Of a DNA stretch of 64,000 bases, positions 25,160-34,630 are shown in pieces. A program made the position numbers and the translations under genes. Numbering within the stretch: position 1 is the stretch's first letter; each line of letters opens with the position of its first letter. A model generated the notes under the pieces. It did not search any database. It was not told the origin of the DNA and saw nothing but the letters and a program-made list of their open reading frames with translations. Source of the DNA: Pseudomonas sp. UBA1879 (GTDB taxonomy: Bacteria; Pseudomonadota; Gammaproteobacteria; Pseudomonadales; Pseudomonadaceae); NCBI RefSeq assembly GCF_002338065.1, contig NZ_DDHJ01000004.1:387943-451942 (forward strand). The letters run 5' to 3'.

Positions 25160-28100
25160 TCAACGCGCACTCGCCACCTGCGCCGCAGCAGGTGCCTTGC
25201 ACTGGGTGTACGTTCCAGGCTCCAGGTAGCGATTGAGAATTGGAGCCATGCCCTTGAGGACTTGCACGGGCAACGCGGAGGTGAACTTGAAGGCTTCGGC
25301 CGCGCGCCCCGGCACATAGGCGGTCAGCGTGCCGAAGTGGTTATCGCCGATGTAGAACACGAACGTGGCGGTCCGGTTGATCGCTTTGGAAGCGAGGATA
25401 CGCCCCCCAGAACCGAAACTTTCAATGCGGTTGTCACCCGTCCCGGTCTTGCCGCCCATGGCCAGCGCCATGCCGCTCTCGGTCTTGAAACTGCCCGAGA
25501 CACGGCGCGCTGTCCCGGCATCTACCACCTGCGACAATGCCTCGCGCATGGCAGTGGCCACGGCCGAAGGCAAGACGCGTTTGCCCAGTTCGGGGCTGTT
25601 GTTGACCAAGGTGTCGTAGGGGGTATCCGCCGCGAAGTGCAGGCTGTCGATGCGCAATACGGGGAGGCGAACCCCGTCGTTCTGAATGATGCCGATCAAC
25701 TCCGCCAACGCCGCCGGGCGATCCCCCGAGCTGCCAATGGCGGTGGCCAACGACGGCACCAGATGGTCGAACGGGTAGCCCAGTTTCTGCCAGCGCTGGT
25801 GAATGTCGAGAAACGCTTCGATCTCCAGCATCGTGCGGATGCGGCTGTCGCGGGCACTTTTGTGACGGCTCTTGAACAACCAGCTATAGACCTCTTGTCG
25901 CTCGAAGCGGCTGGCCGCCACGGCGTCCTTGAACTTCGCTTCGGGGTTTTGCAACAGATACCCCACCAGCCACAGGTCGAGCGGGTGAACGCGGGCGATG
26001 TAACCCTGATCCGGCAGGTCGAACTTGCCCGGTCCGTAGGCGTAATACAGCTCGTCGAGACGTTTTTCGGTCACCGGCGGCTGGCGCTTGTCGGCCACCG
26101 TATGGGCGCGAACGAAGGCGTTGAACGCGCTCTGACTGGCATCCGGCAGCAAGTAGCGATGCACGGCAGCCATGCGACTGGCCGACGGGTGCACGCCGTC
26201 GAGGAACGTGTCGAGGCGGTCTTGGGTGGTTTTGTTCTTGTAGCGTTTCCAGAATCGCAGCAAAAAAGACGTGCCTTCGCGGTCGGCGAATTCCGCCAGG
26301 TATTCCTGACGCCGGGGGTCGCTGTCATCCTTCATCAGCACTGCGCTGTTGTTCGGCCCCTGATAGGTGACATAGCGCACCAGATCACGCATCAATCGAA
26401 TGAACGGCAGGTTGATCGACTCTCTCAACGCCTCACGCAGCGTCGGGTTGCGCTCATTGTCTTCGCGCCGAAAATTATTGAAATGATGCATGCCGCCACC
26501 GGTGAAAAAGTTCTCGCCGGGGCTCGCCGAGTATTTGCGATCGAGGGCGGCGGCGAGCATTTTCGACAGGTCGCGATCCGCGTTTTGCATCAGGTAATCC
26601 AGCCCCCAGCGGCTTAGGCGGTCAGGCTCTTCGACCGGGACTTTCTTCAGCTCGGCGTTGCTCATCGCAGCGTATTTGTCGTGTATCTCCGAGATGATTT
26701 GCAGGTACGTGGTCAGCACGCGCATTTTCGCAGTCGAGCCCAATTCCAGCTTGCTACCCTCGTTGATGTCGAACGGCTGATCGGTGCTGTCGGTCTGCAC
26801 CCGCACCCGAGAACCGTCCACGTCGCGCTCGAACAACGTGAAGCTGTAGCGCACGGCTTGGGTGCTGGTCGGCGTCAACAGATGCTCACCGAGCAGGCCG
26901 AGTTTCGCTGCGTATTCCGGGTTGGCGAGCTCACGCAAGTACTGGCCGACGTTGGCTTGCAGGTCATTTTGCAACGTGCTGGTGGCAGACAGATCGAGGC
27001 GGTCGAGATCGTACAGCGGGCGATTGAGCATGTTGGACAGACGTGTGCGCGCTACGGTGATGCCTTTGTTGGTTTCGATGGGTTGCACGGTCGGCTGCTG
27101 CACCCAGTCGCGATAGGTCACCGTCGCGTTGAGCGCCGCGTCGGCAAGGGGTTGATCGATGACCTTGTTCTGCGCCAGCAGGCGAACGTGGCTGTCAGTC
27201 AGGTCAGCCAGTTCCTTGCGCCCCTTGGCCAGATAATGCGACGGCCTGCGTTGTGCGATCACCAGCGACAACACCTCGCGCAATGCCAACCCTTGAGCAG
27301 CGAGGGTCTTTGCATCTTTTGCCGCAGACGCCAGCAGCTGATTGGTGCGATCGAAATCGGCGCCGTACCAGACCCGCAGCCCTTCGGCCATACCATGCAC
27401 TTCGCCATGGCCGGGCACTGCTGACAACGGCACGCTGTTGAGGTAATCGCGCACGACGCGTTGGCGGGCTTCCAATGTCTGCGAACCTGGCTGATAGGCG
27501 CGCACACTGGCGGAAATCATCTGACGAATCTTTTCGCTGCCTGACTGAGTCAAGCCGTCCGGCGAGTGGCGATATTTTTCCAGTTGAGTGGCGAGGGTAC
27601 TGCCGCCCGCCGATTGGCCCGGGATCCCCACGATTTTCGCCACTTGCGACACTGCGGCCTTCAGAAAGCGCGGCCAGTCCACCGCGGGGTTGGCCAACGG
27701 CTGGCGAGCGTCCAGAAGGTCGCGGTTTTCGATGAACAGCAGGCTGTTGACCACCACCGGCGGAATCGACGCGAAGGTCGGATAGAGTTGCTGAGGATAG
27801 GTGAACTGATACAGCGGCTCGCCCCTGCAATCGGCAATGGTCAGGCCCGATTGGCTTTTCTCTTCATAGGGCACGAAAAATCCACGCTGGACGTAGGCAA
27901 GCAGGTCCGGGGAGAAGCGTGATTGCTCGGTGATGCGGTAGTCGCGTTTGAGCAGCCTTGGCAGAAATTCGCCTAGCGAGGAATAGCCCAGACGTTTGTC
28001 GAACGGGCCGTCGCCGGGGTAAAGAATCGCATCGCTGGCCCCAGGCTCCATGGTATAGGTGAGGTCGCGGGCCAACCGGGTGAATTCACGGGCCTGGAGC

Positions 28101-28282
28101 TTCGAACTGCGGACCTCCGACCATGCGGCAAATCCCAGGGTCACCAGTCCCGCCAGCAGCAAAAGCAGCAGCACTCGCCACACATAACGCCAATGGCTCG
28201 GGCGTGCCGCTTCTGGAACGTCCCCCTGACTGTCAGCCGTGACCGCAGCCTTCTTCGCATCGGAATGCCACAAAGCGCCCAT
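25160..28282 (-). CDS. Divergent class A penicillin-binding protein (transglycosylase/transpeptidase)
   Basis: 1040 residues, longer than PBP1a or PBP1b. One membrane helix (about 35-54) is followed by a GT51-like domain (about 170-350). Its second motif is conserved (GGSTLATQ, 226-233), but the first reads FIENRD at 184-189 instead of the usual E-D-x-x-F-x-x-H: Glu185 remains and the Asp and His are missing. The transpeptidase triad is complete: S516-TAK, S622-IN and K945-TGTG. About 320 residues separate the last two motifs, far more than usual. It should polymerise or crosslink periplasmic peptidoglycan, perhaps in a specialised role. It is monocistronic. Confidence 0.85.
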   Translation of the reverse strand: MGALWHSDAKKAAVTADSQGDVPEAARPSHWRYVWRVLLLLLLAGLVTLGFAAWSEVRSSKLQAREFTRLARDLTYTMEPGASDAILYPGDGPFDKRLGYSSLGEFLPRLLKRDYRITEQSRFSPDLLAYVQRGFFVPYEEKSQSGLTIADCRGEPLYQFTYPQQLYPTFASIPPVVVNSLLFIENRDLLDARQPLANPAVDWPRFLKAAVSQVAKIVGIPGQSAGGSTLATQLEKYRHSPDGLTQSGSEKIRQMISASVRAYQPGSQTLEARQRVVRDYLNSVPLSAVPGHGEVHGMAEGLRVWYGADFDRTNQLLASAAKDAKTLAAQGLALREVLSLVIAQRRPSHYLAKGRKELADLTDSHVRLLAQNKVIDQPLADAALNATVTYRDWVQQPTVQPIETNKGITVARTRLSNMLNRPLYDLDRLDLSATSTLQNDLQANVGQYLRELANPEYAAKLGLLGEHLLTPTSTQAVRYSFTLFERDVDGSRVRVQTDSTDQPFDINEGSKLELGSTAKMRVLTTYLQIISEIHDKYAAMSNAELKKVPVEEPDRLSRWGLDYLMQNADRDLSKMLAAALDRKYSASPGENFFTGGGMHHFNNFRREDNERNPTLREALRESINLPFIRLMRDLVRYVTYQGPNNSAVLMKDDSDPRRQEYLAEFADREGTSFLLRFWKRYKNKTTQDRLDTFLDGVHPSASRMAAVHRYLLPDASQSAFNAFVRAHTVADKRQPPVTEKRLDELYYAYGPGKFDLPDQGYIARVHPLDLWLVGYLLQNPEAKFKDAVAASRFERQEVYSWLFKSRHKSARDSRIRTMLEIEAFLDIHQRWQKLGYPFDHLVPSLATAIGSSGDRPAALAELIGIIQNDGVRLPVLRIDSLHFAADTPYDTLVNNSPELGKRVLPSAVATAMREALSQVVDAGTARRVSGSFKTESGMALAMGGKTGTGDNRIESFGSGGRILASKAINRTATFVFYIGDNHFGTLTAYVPGRAAEAFKFTSALPVQVLKGMAPILNRYLEPGTYTQCKAPAAAQVASAR

Positions 28283-28575
28283 ATCGCTGGCCCGGTTAAA
28301 CCCGTTAATCGCACCTGACTACAAGCTTAGACGCTGGGCGGGGAGGGGGAAAAATTTGTGAAGGCGAGGACGTTTCAGAGGAGCGACGTGTTTGCGTTTC
28401 ACACTCCACGGTAGCAGCCAGGCTTGCCGTCGGCAGCGTTAAGAAGGCGCCCCTGCCGGTATCTGTAGGACGTTTCAGAAACACGCTGTTGACTCTTGAC
28501 GACCCTGAAGTGGGTTGATTACGTCGTTTTAGCGCTCAGAAAGAGATGCCAATCAAAATGACGGGACGTTCAACG
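28283..28575. other. AT-richer intergenic stretch
   Basis: About 290 bp between divergently oriented genes with no coding sequence, REP or terminator that I can support. It should hold both promoters. Base composition starts to drop toward its right end. Confidence 0.5.
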
Positions 28576-29473
28576 ATGAAAAAAAAATTATACAAGCTCA
28601 ATAGTGGGTGTTTCATTGGCGTTGGCTATGAGTACGGCATCAGCTGTTTATCATGATGAAAATTTGATCTCTGACAATCAGCCAATATCAGCGCCTGTCG
28701 AGGTCAGTGCTGATAAAGGGGTTGCAAAAAAACTGAGTGATGAACTCCACACCAAAACAGCCACTCTAGAGACCGAAAATACAGTTCACTTCAACAGCTT
28801 TGTAGCCGCTCGCGGGCAGAAAATTTTGCTCGCGAATCCAATAAATAGCAATGTACCTCTTCATTGGGAAGTTGAGTATTTCGAAATGGACGAGTGGAAG
28901 AAGCTTATCGGCGATTTTAAGGTGTTTGAGGGACTTGAGCCTGGAGCCGAGGTCAAGGCCCGTATTTCTCATAAAAAAGATCAGCCTTACTCAATGCTGC
29001 CGTATACATTAGTGTTTGGCTCTCTTCCTGTGCTGAAAGGGTACCGTTTGGATGATCAGGTTGGCATGAAGCGGATTCCGAGCGGCTTTACCCAACCGTC
29101 TTTCTTGCCGGTTCAGGGCGTAACCACGGCCCGGCTTGAGGCAAGTTTCACAGATTCTGAGGGGGTGCCATTGAAGGGCGCGGTCGGACGATTTGAATTG
29201 AACCTTAGAGAATCTCGGATACGTCCTATCGTTGAATGGCTGGTGAGTGACGTAGCAGGTCAGGTTTCAAAAACTATCAGCTTTGATCGGTGCTATGGCG
29301 GGCAGGAGAGTGGAGAAATCAATTATTTCTACGGTCCTGGTACTTGGCGTAGTTATTACTACGTTGGTACGTATCGCTTTGATAACGTGTATTCAGATTC
29401 CGTGGTTGAAGCTCCAGTCCAACCAGATCAGGTCTTCGGACATGTGTGCCACCACAGAAAAGTGCGCCGATAA
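28576..29473 (+). pseudogene. Secreted protein of unknown function with an apparent poly-A frameshift
   Basis: The frame from 28604 encodes about 290 residues. It starts in the middle of a hydrophobic segment (GVSLALAMSTASA), as if the signal peptide had lost its start. An ATG at 28576 is followed by nine A (28579-28587) and then runs out of frame. Removing one A would give MKKNYTSSIVGVSLALAM and a perfect signal peptide in frame. The gene is therefore either frameshifted, phase-variable, or affected by a homopolymer sequencing error. The rest is intact: a mixed beta-rich protein with two cysteines near the C-terminus and no domain I recognise. Base composition is AT-richer than its neighbours. 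Confidence 0.65.
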
Positions 29474-29537
29474 GGAACTGAGGAAATGAACTATATTGTC
29501 AGGCAATCGTTGTCGGCCGCCTGGCAATATTGAAACT

Positions 29538-30164
29538 TTAAACTGTCTCTGAAATGGCGGGCAGAGCGTTGCCCAAGGAGGTGGTTACCTGCTTTTTAAA
29601 TTCGACCATAGCGTCACCGCTGTTCAGGATTTTACCGAAGTCAATCAACGAACCGATGGAACGGTCCGTTGAATTTAGTGGGCCTGATGCATTTCCCCGC
29701 TCTTCCCTCACCAATTGCTTCATGCTGCTTACAAGGTCACTGATCGAAGCGCCAAATCCGTTATATGCACTAAGCAGGTTCGCCAATTCAGATTTTTGTT
29801 GGTCTGATAGCTTTCCCGCATTATCAATAATTTCGATTTGCCCGTTTTGGTCTAATCCAAAATCAAAGTGGACGCTGGCAAGCTCTGGATGTGTATTTTT
29901 CAGCGCTTCCCTAAAAATTTGAAATTGTAGCCTTAGGCTACTGAGTTCTAGACTCGCCGACGCCTCTTCAGGTGAAAAAGCGAAATACATGGCGCCGTCC
30001 ATGTCATCTATCTCGGCGTTTGGGGTGAGCCTTTCAGGAGTGGCAACTTCATTTCTCGCCTCCTGGATCAGTTGTTCAGATCCGGCTTGCGCTTTTGGTC
30101 CACTGTTCATCGCCTTCCAATCGGGTCGCGTCGAGACGCTTACCATCATTGTCGAAATTTCCAT
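29538..30164 (-). CDS. Hypothetical protein, AT-richer, unknown function
   Basis: 208 residues from the ATG at 30164, which has GAGGG six bases upstream. The in-frame ATG two codons earlier would be too close to that site. No signal peptide or membrane helix is visible. The N-terminal 60 residues are polar and low in structure (PKAQAGSEQL, then EVATPERLTPNAE). A helical region follows (about 75-200), with the motif DFGLDQNGQIEIIDNAGKLS near the middle. A disordered N-terminus with a helical body would suit a secreted protein, but nothing proves it. It is convergent with the frameshifted gene. Confidence 0.7.
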   Translation of the reverse strand: MEISTMMVSVSTRPDWKAMNSGPKAQAGSEQLIQEARNEVATPERLTPNAEIDDMDGAMYFAFSPEEASASLELSSLRLQFQIFREALKNTHPELASVHFDFGLDQNGQIEIIDNAGKLSDQQKSELANLLSAYNGFGASISDLVSSMKQLVREERGNASGPLNSTDRSIGSLIDFGKILNSGDAMVEFKKQVTTSLGNALPAISETV

Positions 30165-30279
30165 CGTCATTCCCTCGCTGGTTTATCCATACTCCTCGCA
30201 TAACGGCCGCATGCGAAAAAACTTTGCCTGATAAACCAGTAGGAAATTTCCGAAGCTTTCCCTCGTTGAGAACCCGTTC

Positions 30280-31422
30280 TCAAACCGGCGCCACCCGCGC
30301 CGCTTTCGGAGTGCCCAAACGCTTGTTCAGCTCCAGCCAGTTGGACAACAGCAGCATCAGCCCCAACCCCACCCACGCTGTGATCACGCGCATCTGCCAG
30401 GCGTCACCGGCCAAGGCGTTGACGCCGTCGGCCAGCGGCGCGAGCAGTACGCCGAGGCAGAAGATTTCCAGGGAGTAACGGCCCATGCGGCAGGTCTGTT
30501 GCGCAGGCCAGTTGTTCAGCCAAGCCTGGGAGGACGGCAGCAGTTTGGCGACGACGTAGACCAGCGCTACGAAATGCAGCAAACGCAAGGGGGACAGGTC
30601 GGTCTTGCTGATCGGGTAGATCAGGTCGGTGAAGAATGTGGGCAGCAGGGCGTCGTGAATGGCCGGGAATTTCCACAGAAAGGTGATGGTGCCGGCGATC
30701 AGCATGTACACCGCTGCGATCAGGAACAGCGGCTGCTGCCAGACCGGACGAGGGCACGCGGCTGGCACCGTTGGCCGCTGGGTGTACATGGCGAACGCAC
30801 CGCCGAGCACGAAGATCAATTGCCACGCCACCGGGTTGAAATACCAGTAGCCGCCGCCTTCGTAGGCGCGCAAGTTCCAGCCGAACAGCGGGACCATCAT
30901 GTACAGGGCGATCGACAGCGCCACCGCGACCGCCGCGTTGCGCAGCATGATCGGCAGGATCAGCGGCAGTGCGCCCATCAGCAGGATGTACAGCGGCAGC
31001 GGGTCGGTCAGGTTGGGCTTGAAGCGCAGCAGCAATTCATCCGCCAGGGCTTGCTGAGGATTGCCGACAAAATACTCGAGGCCCATTTCACGGACCATGT
31101 CCCGGGTGTCGACGTGATTGTTGGCGACGAACACGATGCCCATCAGCAGCGTCAGCAGAAAAATATGCGCAACGTACAACACCCAGGTGCGACGCAAGAT
31201 GCGAATGCACGCGACCAGGTAACCGTCACGCTGAGCGACTTTGCCGTAGGCGAGCACAGCGGCGTAACCCGCCAGAAAGACGAAGACTTCCGCTGCATCG
31301 CTGAAGCCGAAATTGCGCAGGGTCAGCTGCGCGAAAGGGTTTTCCGGTACGTGATCCCAAAAAATGAAGATCAGCGCCAAGCCTCGAAAGAAGTCGATTC
31401 GATGGTCGCGTCCGTTCGTCAT
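30280..31422 (-). CDS. opgC: OpgC-domain membrane acyltransferase
   Basis: 380 residues with about ten membrane helices. The N-terminal RDHRIDFFRGLALIFIFWDH stretch is the OpgC signature, containing the acyltransferase-3-like R/D..H motif, followed by FGFSDAAEVFVFLAGYA. OpgC proteins succinylate or otherwise acylate periplasmic glucans in the inner membrane. There are no glucan synthesis genes (opgGH) next to it. Its divergent neighbour is the gtr glucosylation cassette, another envelope glycan modifier. Confidence 0.88.
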   Translation of the reverse strand: MTNGRDHRIDFFRGLALIFIFWDHVPENPFAQLTLRNFGFSDAAEVFVFLAGYAAVLAYGKVAQRDGYLVACIRILRRTWVLYVAHIFLLTLLMGIVFVANNHVDTRDMVREMGLEYFVGNPQQALADELLLRFKPNLTDPLPLYILLMGALPLILPIMLRNAAVAVALSIALYMMVPLFGWNLRAYEGGGYWYFNPVAWQLIFVLGGAFAMYTQRPTVPAACPRPVWQQPLFLIAAVYMLIAGTITFLWKFPAIHDALLPTFFTDLIYPISKTDLSPLRLLHFVALVYVVAKLLPSSQAWLNNWPAQQTCRMGRYSLEIFCLGVLLAPLADGVNALAGDAWQMRVITAWVGLGLMLLLSNWLELNKRLGTPKAARVAPV

Positions 31423-31733
31423 GACGGTGAACTCTTGAAAGTCTGTTTAAAGAAGAGGGCCACACCTGGCCTTGGTTCCGCGCCGCCAGAGGGGGCTGAT
31501 CGGCGGCGCGCAGGGTGGCGGTTTCGGTCATGAATTGCAAAAGGTGGGTATTACAGAATGTCTCCGAAGCAGGGTTGATCACAGGCCCAAACCGCCAGGC
31601 AGTGGCACCGCACCCGACAACCGGTCGTGCAATGGGCTGCGGCAGAAGCTTCACTTGAGGGAACGGAGGTTCATGACCTGCCTCGATGTAGGTCTGCAGT
31701 GGCCCGTAACGTATCGAACAAGGATGGTCGATC
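31423..31733. other. Divergent promoter region between opgC and gtrA
   Basis: About 310 bp with no supported gene or repeat. It should contain the opgC and gtrA promoters. An AAGGA ribosome-binding site lies just before the gtrA ATG. Confidence 0.5.
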
Positions 31734-32105
31734 ATGACAGCACTGCATGCCATTGCGCGCTACTGCCTGGTGGGGTTGGTCAACACGGGCGTCAATGCAT
31801 CGGTCTTCTTGCTCTGTCATCTCCTATGGGGCATGTCTCAGGCCGCCAGCAACCTGGTCGGCTTTATCGCAGCGGTCTCGCTGTCCTTCTACCTTAACGC
31901 GCGGTTTACCTTCGATAGCTACCGGAGCTGGCGCCGTTATTGGCTGTATTGCGGATTCATGGGGGTCGTCAGCCTGAGCGTCGGGGTGGTGGGCGATGCG
32001 CTGAACTGGCAGCCGCTTGTGACCCTCGTGGTTTTCGCGGCGATCAGTCTGGTGCTGGGATACACCTTCGCTCGCCGCGTGGTGTTTCAGGAGCGTGCGC
32101 CGTGA
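31734..32105 (+). CDS. gtrA: GtrA-family flippase-like membrane protein
   Basis: 123 residues with four membrane helices, typical of GtrA (CLVGLVNTGVNASVFLLCHL at the start, ARFTFDSYRSW loop in the middle). In phage-type O-antigen conversion cassettes, GtrA flips undecaprenyl-phosphate-linked glucose to the periplasm. It overlaps the glycosyltransferase start by 4 bp, so the three genes form one unit. Confidence 0.92.
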   Translation: MTALHAIARYCLVGLVNTGVNASVFLLCHLLWGMSQAASNLVGFIAAVSLSFYLNARFTFDSYRSWRRYWLYCGFMGVVSLSVGVVGDALNWQPLVTLVVFAAISLVLGYTFARRVVFQERAP

Positions 32106-33082
32106 AAGTCTCGCTGGTGGTGCCGCTTTACAACGAAGAACGGGCGGTGGGTGTGTTTTATCGGGCCATTCGCAGTGACGCGCAATTGCAGCGGTGGCCT
32201 CTCGAAATCGTCTTTGTCGACGACGGCAGTCACGACGCCACCAACCCTATCGTCAAGGGCATCGCCCAGACTGACCCCGACGTCACGCTACTGACCCTCT
32301 CGCGAAACTTTGGCAAAGAGGCGGCGCTGTTCGCCGGCCTCGAATACGCAACGGGCGACGCCGTCATTCCAGTGGACGTGGACCTTCAAGACCCGATCAG
32401 CGTCATCGCACAACTCATCGAGGCGTGGCGCGACGGTGCGGAGATCGTGTTGGCCAAGCGCCGATATCGTGGCGAGGACAGCCTGTTCAAGCGCTGGTCG
32501 GCGGCGCTCTTCTACAAAGTGCTGCGGCGGATTTCAGCGACGCGGATTGACGAGAACGTCGGGGATTTCCGACTGCTGGACCGCAAGGTCGTGGAGGTCA
32601 TCAAGGGCATGCCCGAGCAGCAAATGTTTATGAAAGGCCTGTTGTCGTGGGCCGGCTTCGACACTGTGACCATCGAATACGACCGCGCTCCCAGGGCGGC
32701 TGGCGCTAGCAAATTCAACCTCTGGAAACTGTGGAACCTGGCGCTGGACGGCATTACATCGTTCAGCACGTTGCCGCTGCGGGTGTGGACTTACGTAGGC
32801 GCCGTCATTTCCGTGATTGCCCTGATGTATGCGATGTACCTGATGCTCAACTACGCCTTCAACGGCAACCTTGTGCCGGGATATTCATCGTTGATGGTGT
32901 CCATGTTGTTCCTGGGGGGAACACAACTGATCGGCATCGGCATCCTCGGCGAGTACATCGGCAGGATTTACCTGGAGAGCAAACATCGTCCGCGGTACGT
33001 GATCAAGCACATTTCGAAGCAGCAGTCCTCAGCGCAGGGGCCTGCCTACGACGCATCGGGAGAATCAGATGCGGTTATCTGA
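32102..33082 (+). CDS. gtrB: Bactoprenol glycosyltransferase GtrB (GT2)
   Basis: 326 residues from the GTG at 32102. The GT2 domain begins VKVSLVVPLYNEE and carries FVDDGSHDAT and the DXD-type motif PVDVDLQDP. GDFRLLDRKVV follows, and two C-terminal membrane helices (about 235-255 and 270-295) complete the GtrB architecture. It transfers glucose from UDP-glucose to undecaprenyl phosphate on the cytoplasmic face. It overlaps gtrA by 4 bp and the third gene by 14 bp. Confidence 0.94.
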   Translation: MKVSLVVPLYNEERAVGVFYRAIRSDAQLQRWPLEIVFVDDGSHDATNPIVKGIAQTDPDVTLLTLSRNFGKEAALFAGLEYATGDAVIPVDVDLQDPISVIAQLIEAWRDGAEIVLAKRRYRGEDSLFKRWSAALFYKVLRRISATRIDENVGDFRLLDRKVVEVIKGMPEQQMFMKGLLSWAGFDTVTIEYDRAPRAAGASKFNLWKLWNLALDGITSFSTLPLRVWTYVGAVISVIALMYAMYLMLNYAFNGNLVPGYSSLMVSMLFLGGTQLIGIGILGEYIGRIYLESKHRPRYVIKHISKQQSSAQGPAYDASGESDAVI

Positions 33083-34604
33083 CATATTCCTCCGAACTCT
33101 CAGCCCTCGGGAGCAGCTCAAGGTTTTCGCCATCGCGGTCGCGCTTTTCGTCTTCCCGATCATTCAGGCCGATTACAGCTACTACGACGATGCCGCACGG
33201 ACGCTGTTTCTTGGCGAGCACCTCTGGCGCTCACAAGGGCGCCTGTTCATGGAACTGGTCCAGACCCTCGTCAGCTTCAACCCGCACCCGATCGATGTGT
33301 TCCCATTACCGCTGCTGCTCGTATTGCCGGTGCTGGTCGCCGCACTGGCGTCGCTAAGCAGGCATTACTTCGCACAACCGACCCCGCTGGACACGCTGGT
33401 GGTCATGCCGCTGCTGTACACCCCGTTCATCCTCGGCATCCTCAATTACCAGTACGACGGCCCGATGGTCCTCCTGGGGGTGTGTTGCGTGGTGTTTGCG
33501 CTGACTTTCGACGCCAAGCATGTGTGGATGAAGTGGGGCGTCATTAGCGTGCTGCTCGCAGCGGCGGCGGGCTTGTACCAGACCACCGTGCAGATGTTCG
33601 TCTGCCTCTGCTGCATCGACTGCGTGCGGGCCGCCAATGAAGGCACTTCGCTGAGGAAGCTGGTGCGTGAATTGGCTGCGCGTGTCGGCCAGCTTGCGTC
33701 AGGGTTGCTGCTGTACGGCGTCACGGCTTTTCAGTTGTACACCAGCCTTCGGGGAGCTGTCGCCCAACCGGAGGCGGGGTGGGGTGTGTTGCTGCGATGG
33801 CGGGCCGAGCATCTGCTTGGCGCCTTTGGCACGTTCGTGAACGATAGCAATCGATGGCTGTTCATCGCTGCGGGGGTTCTGATACTGGCCGGCGTCCTTC
33901 AGGTGATCCGGTCGATCGCTTCGGCCAGGGGCCGGCTCGCAGAACGATGGGGGCGGGTGCTGCTCGTTGCGGCGGCGTTGATCGTTGTGTTGATGGCGGT
34001 GCCCGGGCCGCTGCTGTTCATTGAAGATTTTTCCCTCGGGCCGCGCACGTTGATCGCTTTTTCGTGCGTCACGGTCCTGGTGTTCTATCTCGCCCGCAAC
34101 GTGCTTAGGGCCATGCATCCGCTGCTGACCGGCCTGCTGATCATCCCGCTGTTCGGCATGCTGTCCTTCTCATACGCCTACGGCCGGGTGCTGGTCGCGC
34201 AAAAGGCCTTCGAGACGTCGGTCGTGTACAGCATCAGCCACGACATCGCGTCCACGCCGGAACTGCGCGCAGTCGAGGATTTCTATCTGCTGCCGTCCAG
34301 ACCTTACACCTTGTGGGTACCGGGCTCGACGGCCGCGGCCATGGACGCCATGCCGGCGCTCAAATTCATGCTGACCGTTCCGCAAATCACCACCGCCGAG
34401 CGCTTGGCGATGACCGGCATCACCAATGTGGCCAGCGCGGCGTGGAAGGAATTTCCGGCGCTGACGCACGGCAACGCCCCGGAACCCGTGATCAACAACC
34501 GCTTCTACGACATTGTCCGGGTTGGCAATGTCGGGTTCATTGCGTTGAAAGCCCCTGAAGGCAGCGCGCGGTACAAATACCGTGAGTTCCGGGTGATTGA
34601 CTGA
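33069..34604 (+). CDS. GtrII-type glucosyltransferase, third gene of the gtr cassette
   Basis: 511 residues with about ten membrane helices and large periplasmic loops. FPIIQADYSYYDDAARTLFL near the N-terminus and the NYQYDGPM stretch fit the GtrII/glucosyl-transferase domain. The C-terminal 120 residues are soluble. It should transfer the flipped lipid-linked sugar onto a periplasmic acceptor, classically O-antigen. The third gene sets acceptor specificity, so the target cannot be read from sequence. No phage genes flank the cassette. Confidence 0.85.
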   Translation: MRLSDIFLRTLSPREQLKVFAIAVALFVFPIIQADYSYYDDAARTLFLGEHLWRSQGRLFMELVQTLVSFNPHPIDVFPLPLLLVLPVLVAALASLSRHYFAQPTPLDTLVVMPLLYTPFILGILNYQYDGPMVLLGVCCVVFALTFDAKHVWMKWGVISVLLAAAAGLYQTTVQMFVCLCCIDCVRAANEGTSLRKLVRELAARVGQLASGLLLYGVTAFQLYTSLRGAVAQPEAGWGVLLRWRAEHLLGAFGTFVNDSNRWLFIAAGVLILAGVLQVIRSIASARGRLAERWGRVLLVAAALIVVLMAVPGPLLFIEDFSLGPRTLIAFSCVTVLVFYLARNVLRAMHPLLTGLLIIPLFGMLSFSYAYGRVLVAQKAFETSVVYSISHDIASTPELRAVEDFYLLPSRPYTLWVPGSTAAAMDAMPALKFMLTVPQITTAERLAMTGITNVASAAWKEFPALTHGNAPEPVINNRFYDIVRVGNVGFIALKAPEGSARYKYREFRVID

Positions 34605-34630
34605 CCCGCCGCCGATCACCCCGCACCGCC

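Noticed and set aside
24877..25236. 119-codon frame through the 69-bp repeats
   Set aside because: It stays open only because the REP unit is a multiple of three. There is no ribosome-binding site, and the repetitive product follows the REP sequence.
31734..34604. Phage serotype-conversion remnant
   Set aside because: gtr cassettes are often phage-borne, but no phage or integrase gene is adjacent, so chromosomal is the safer call.
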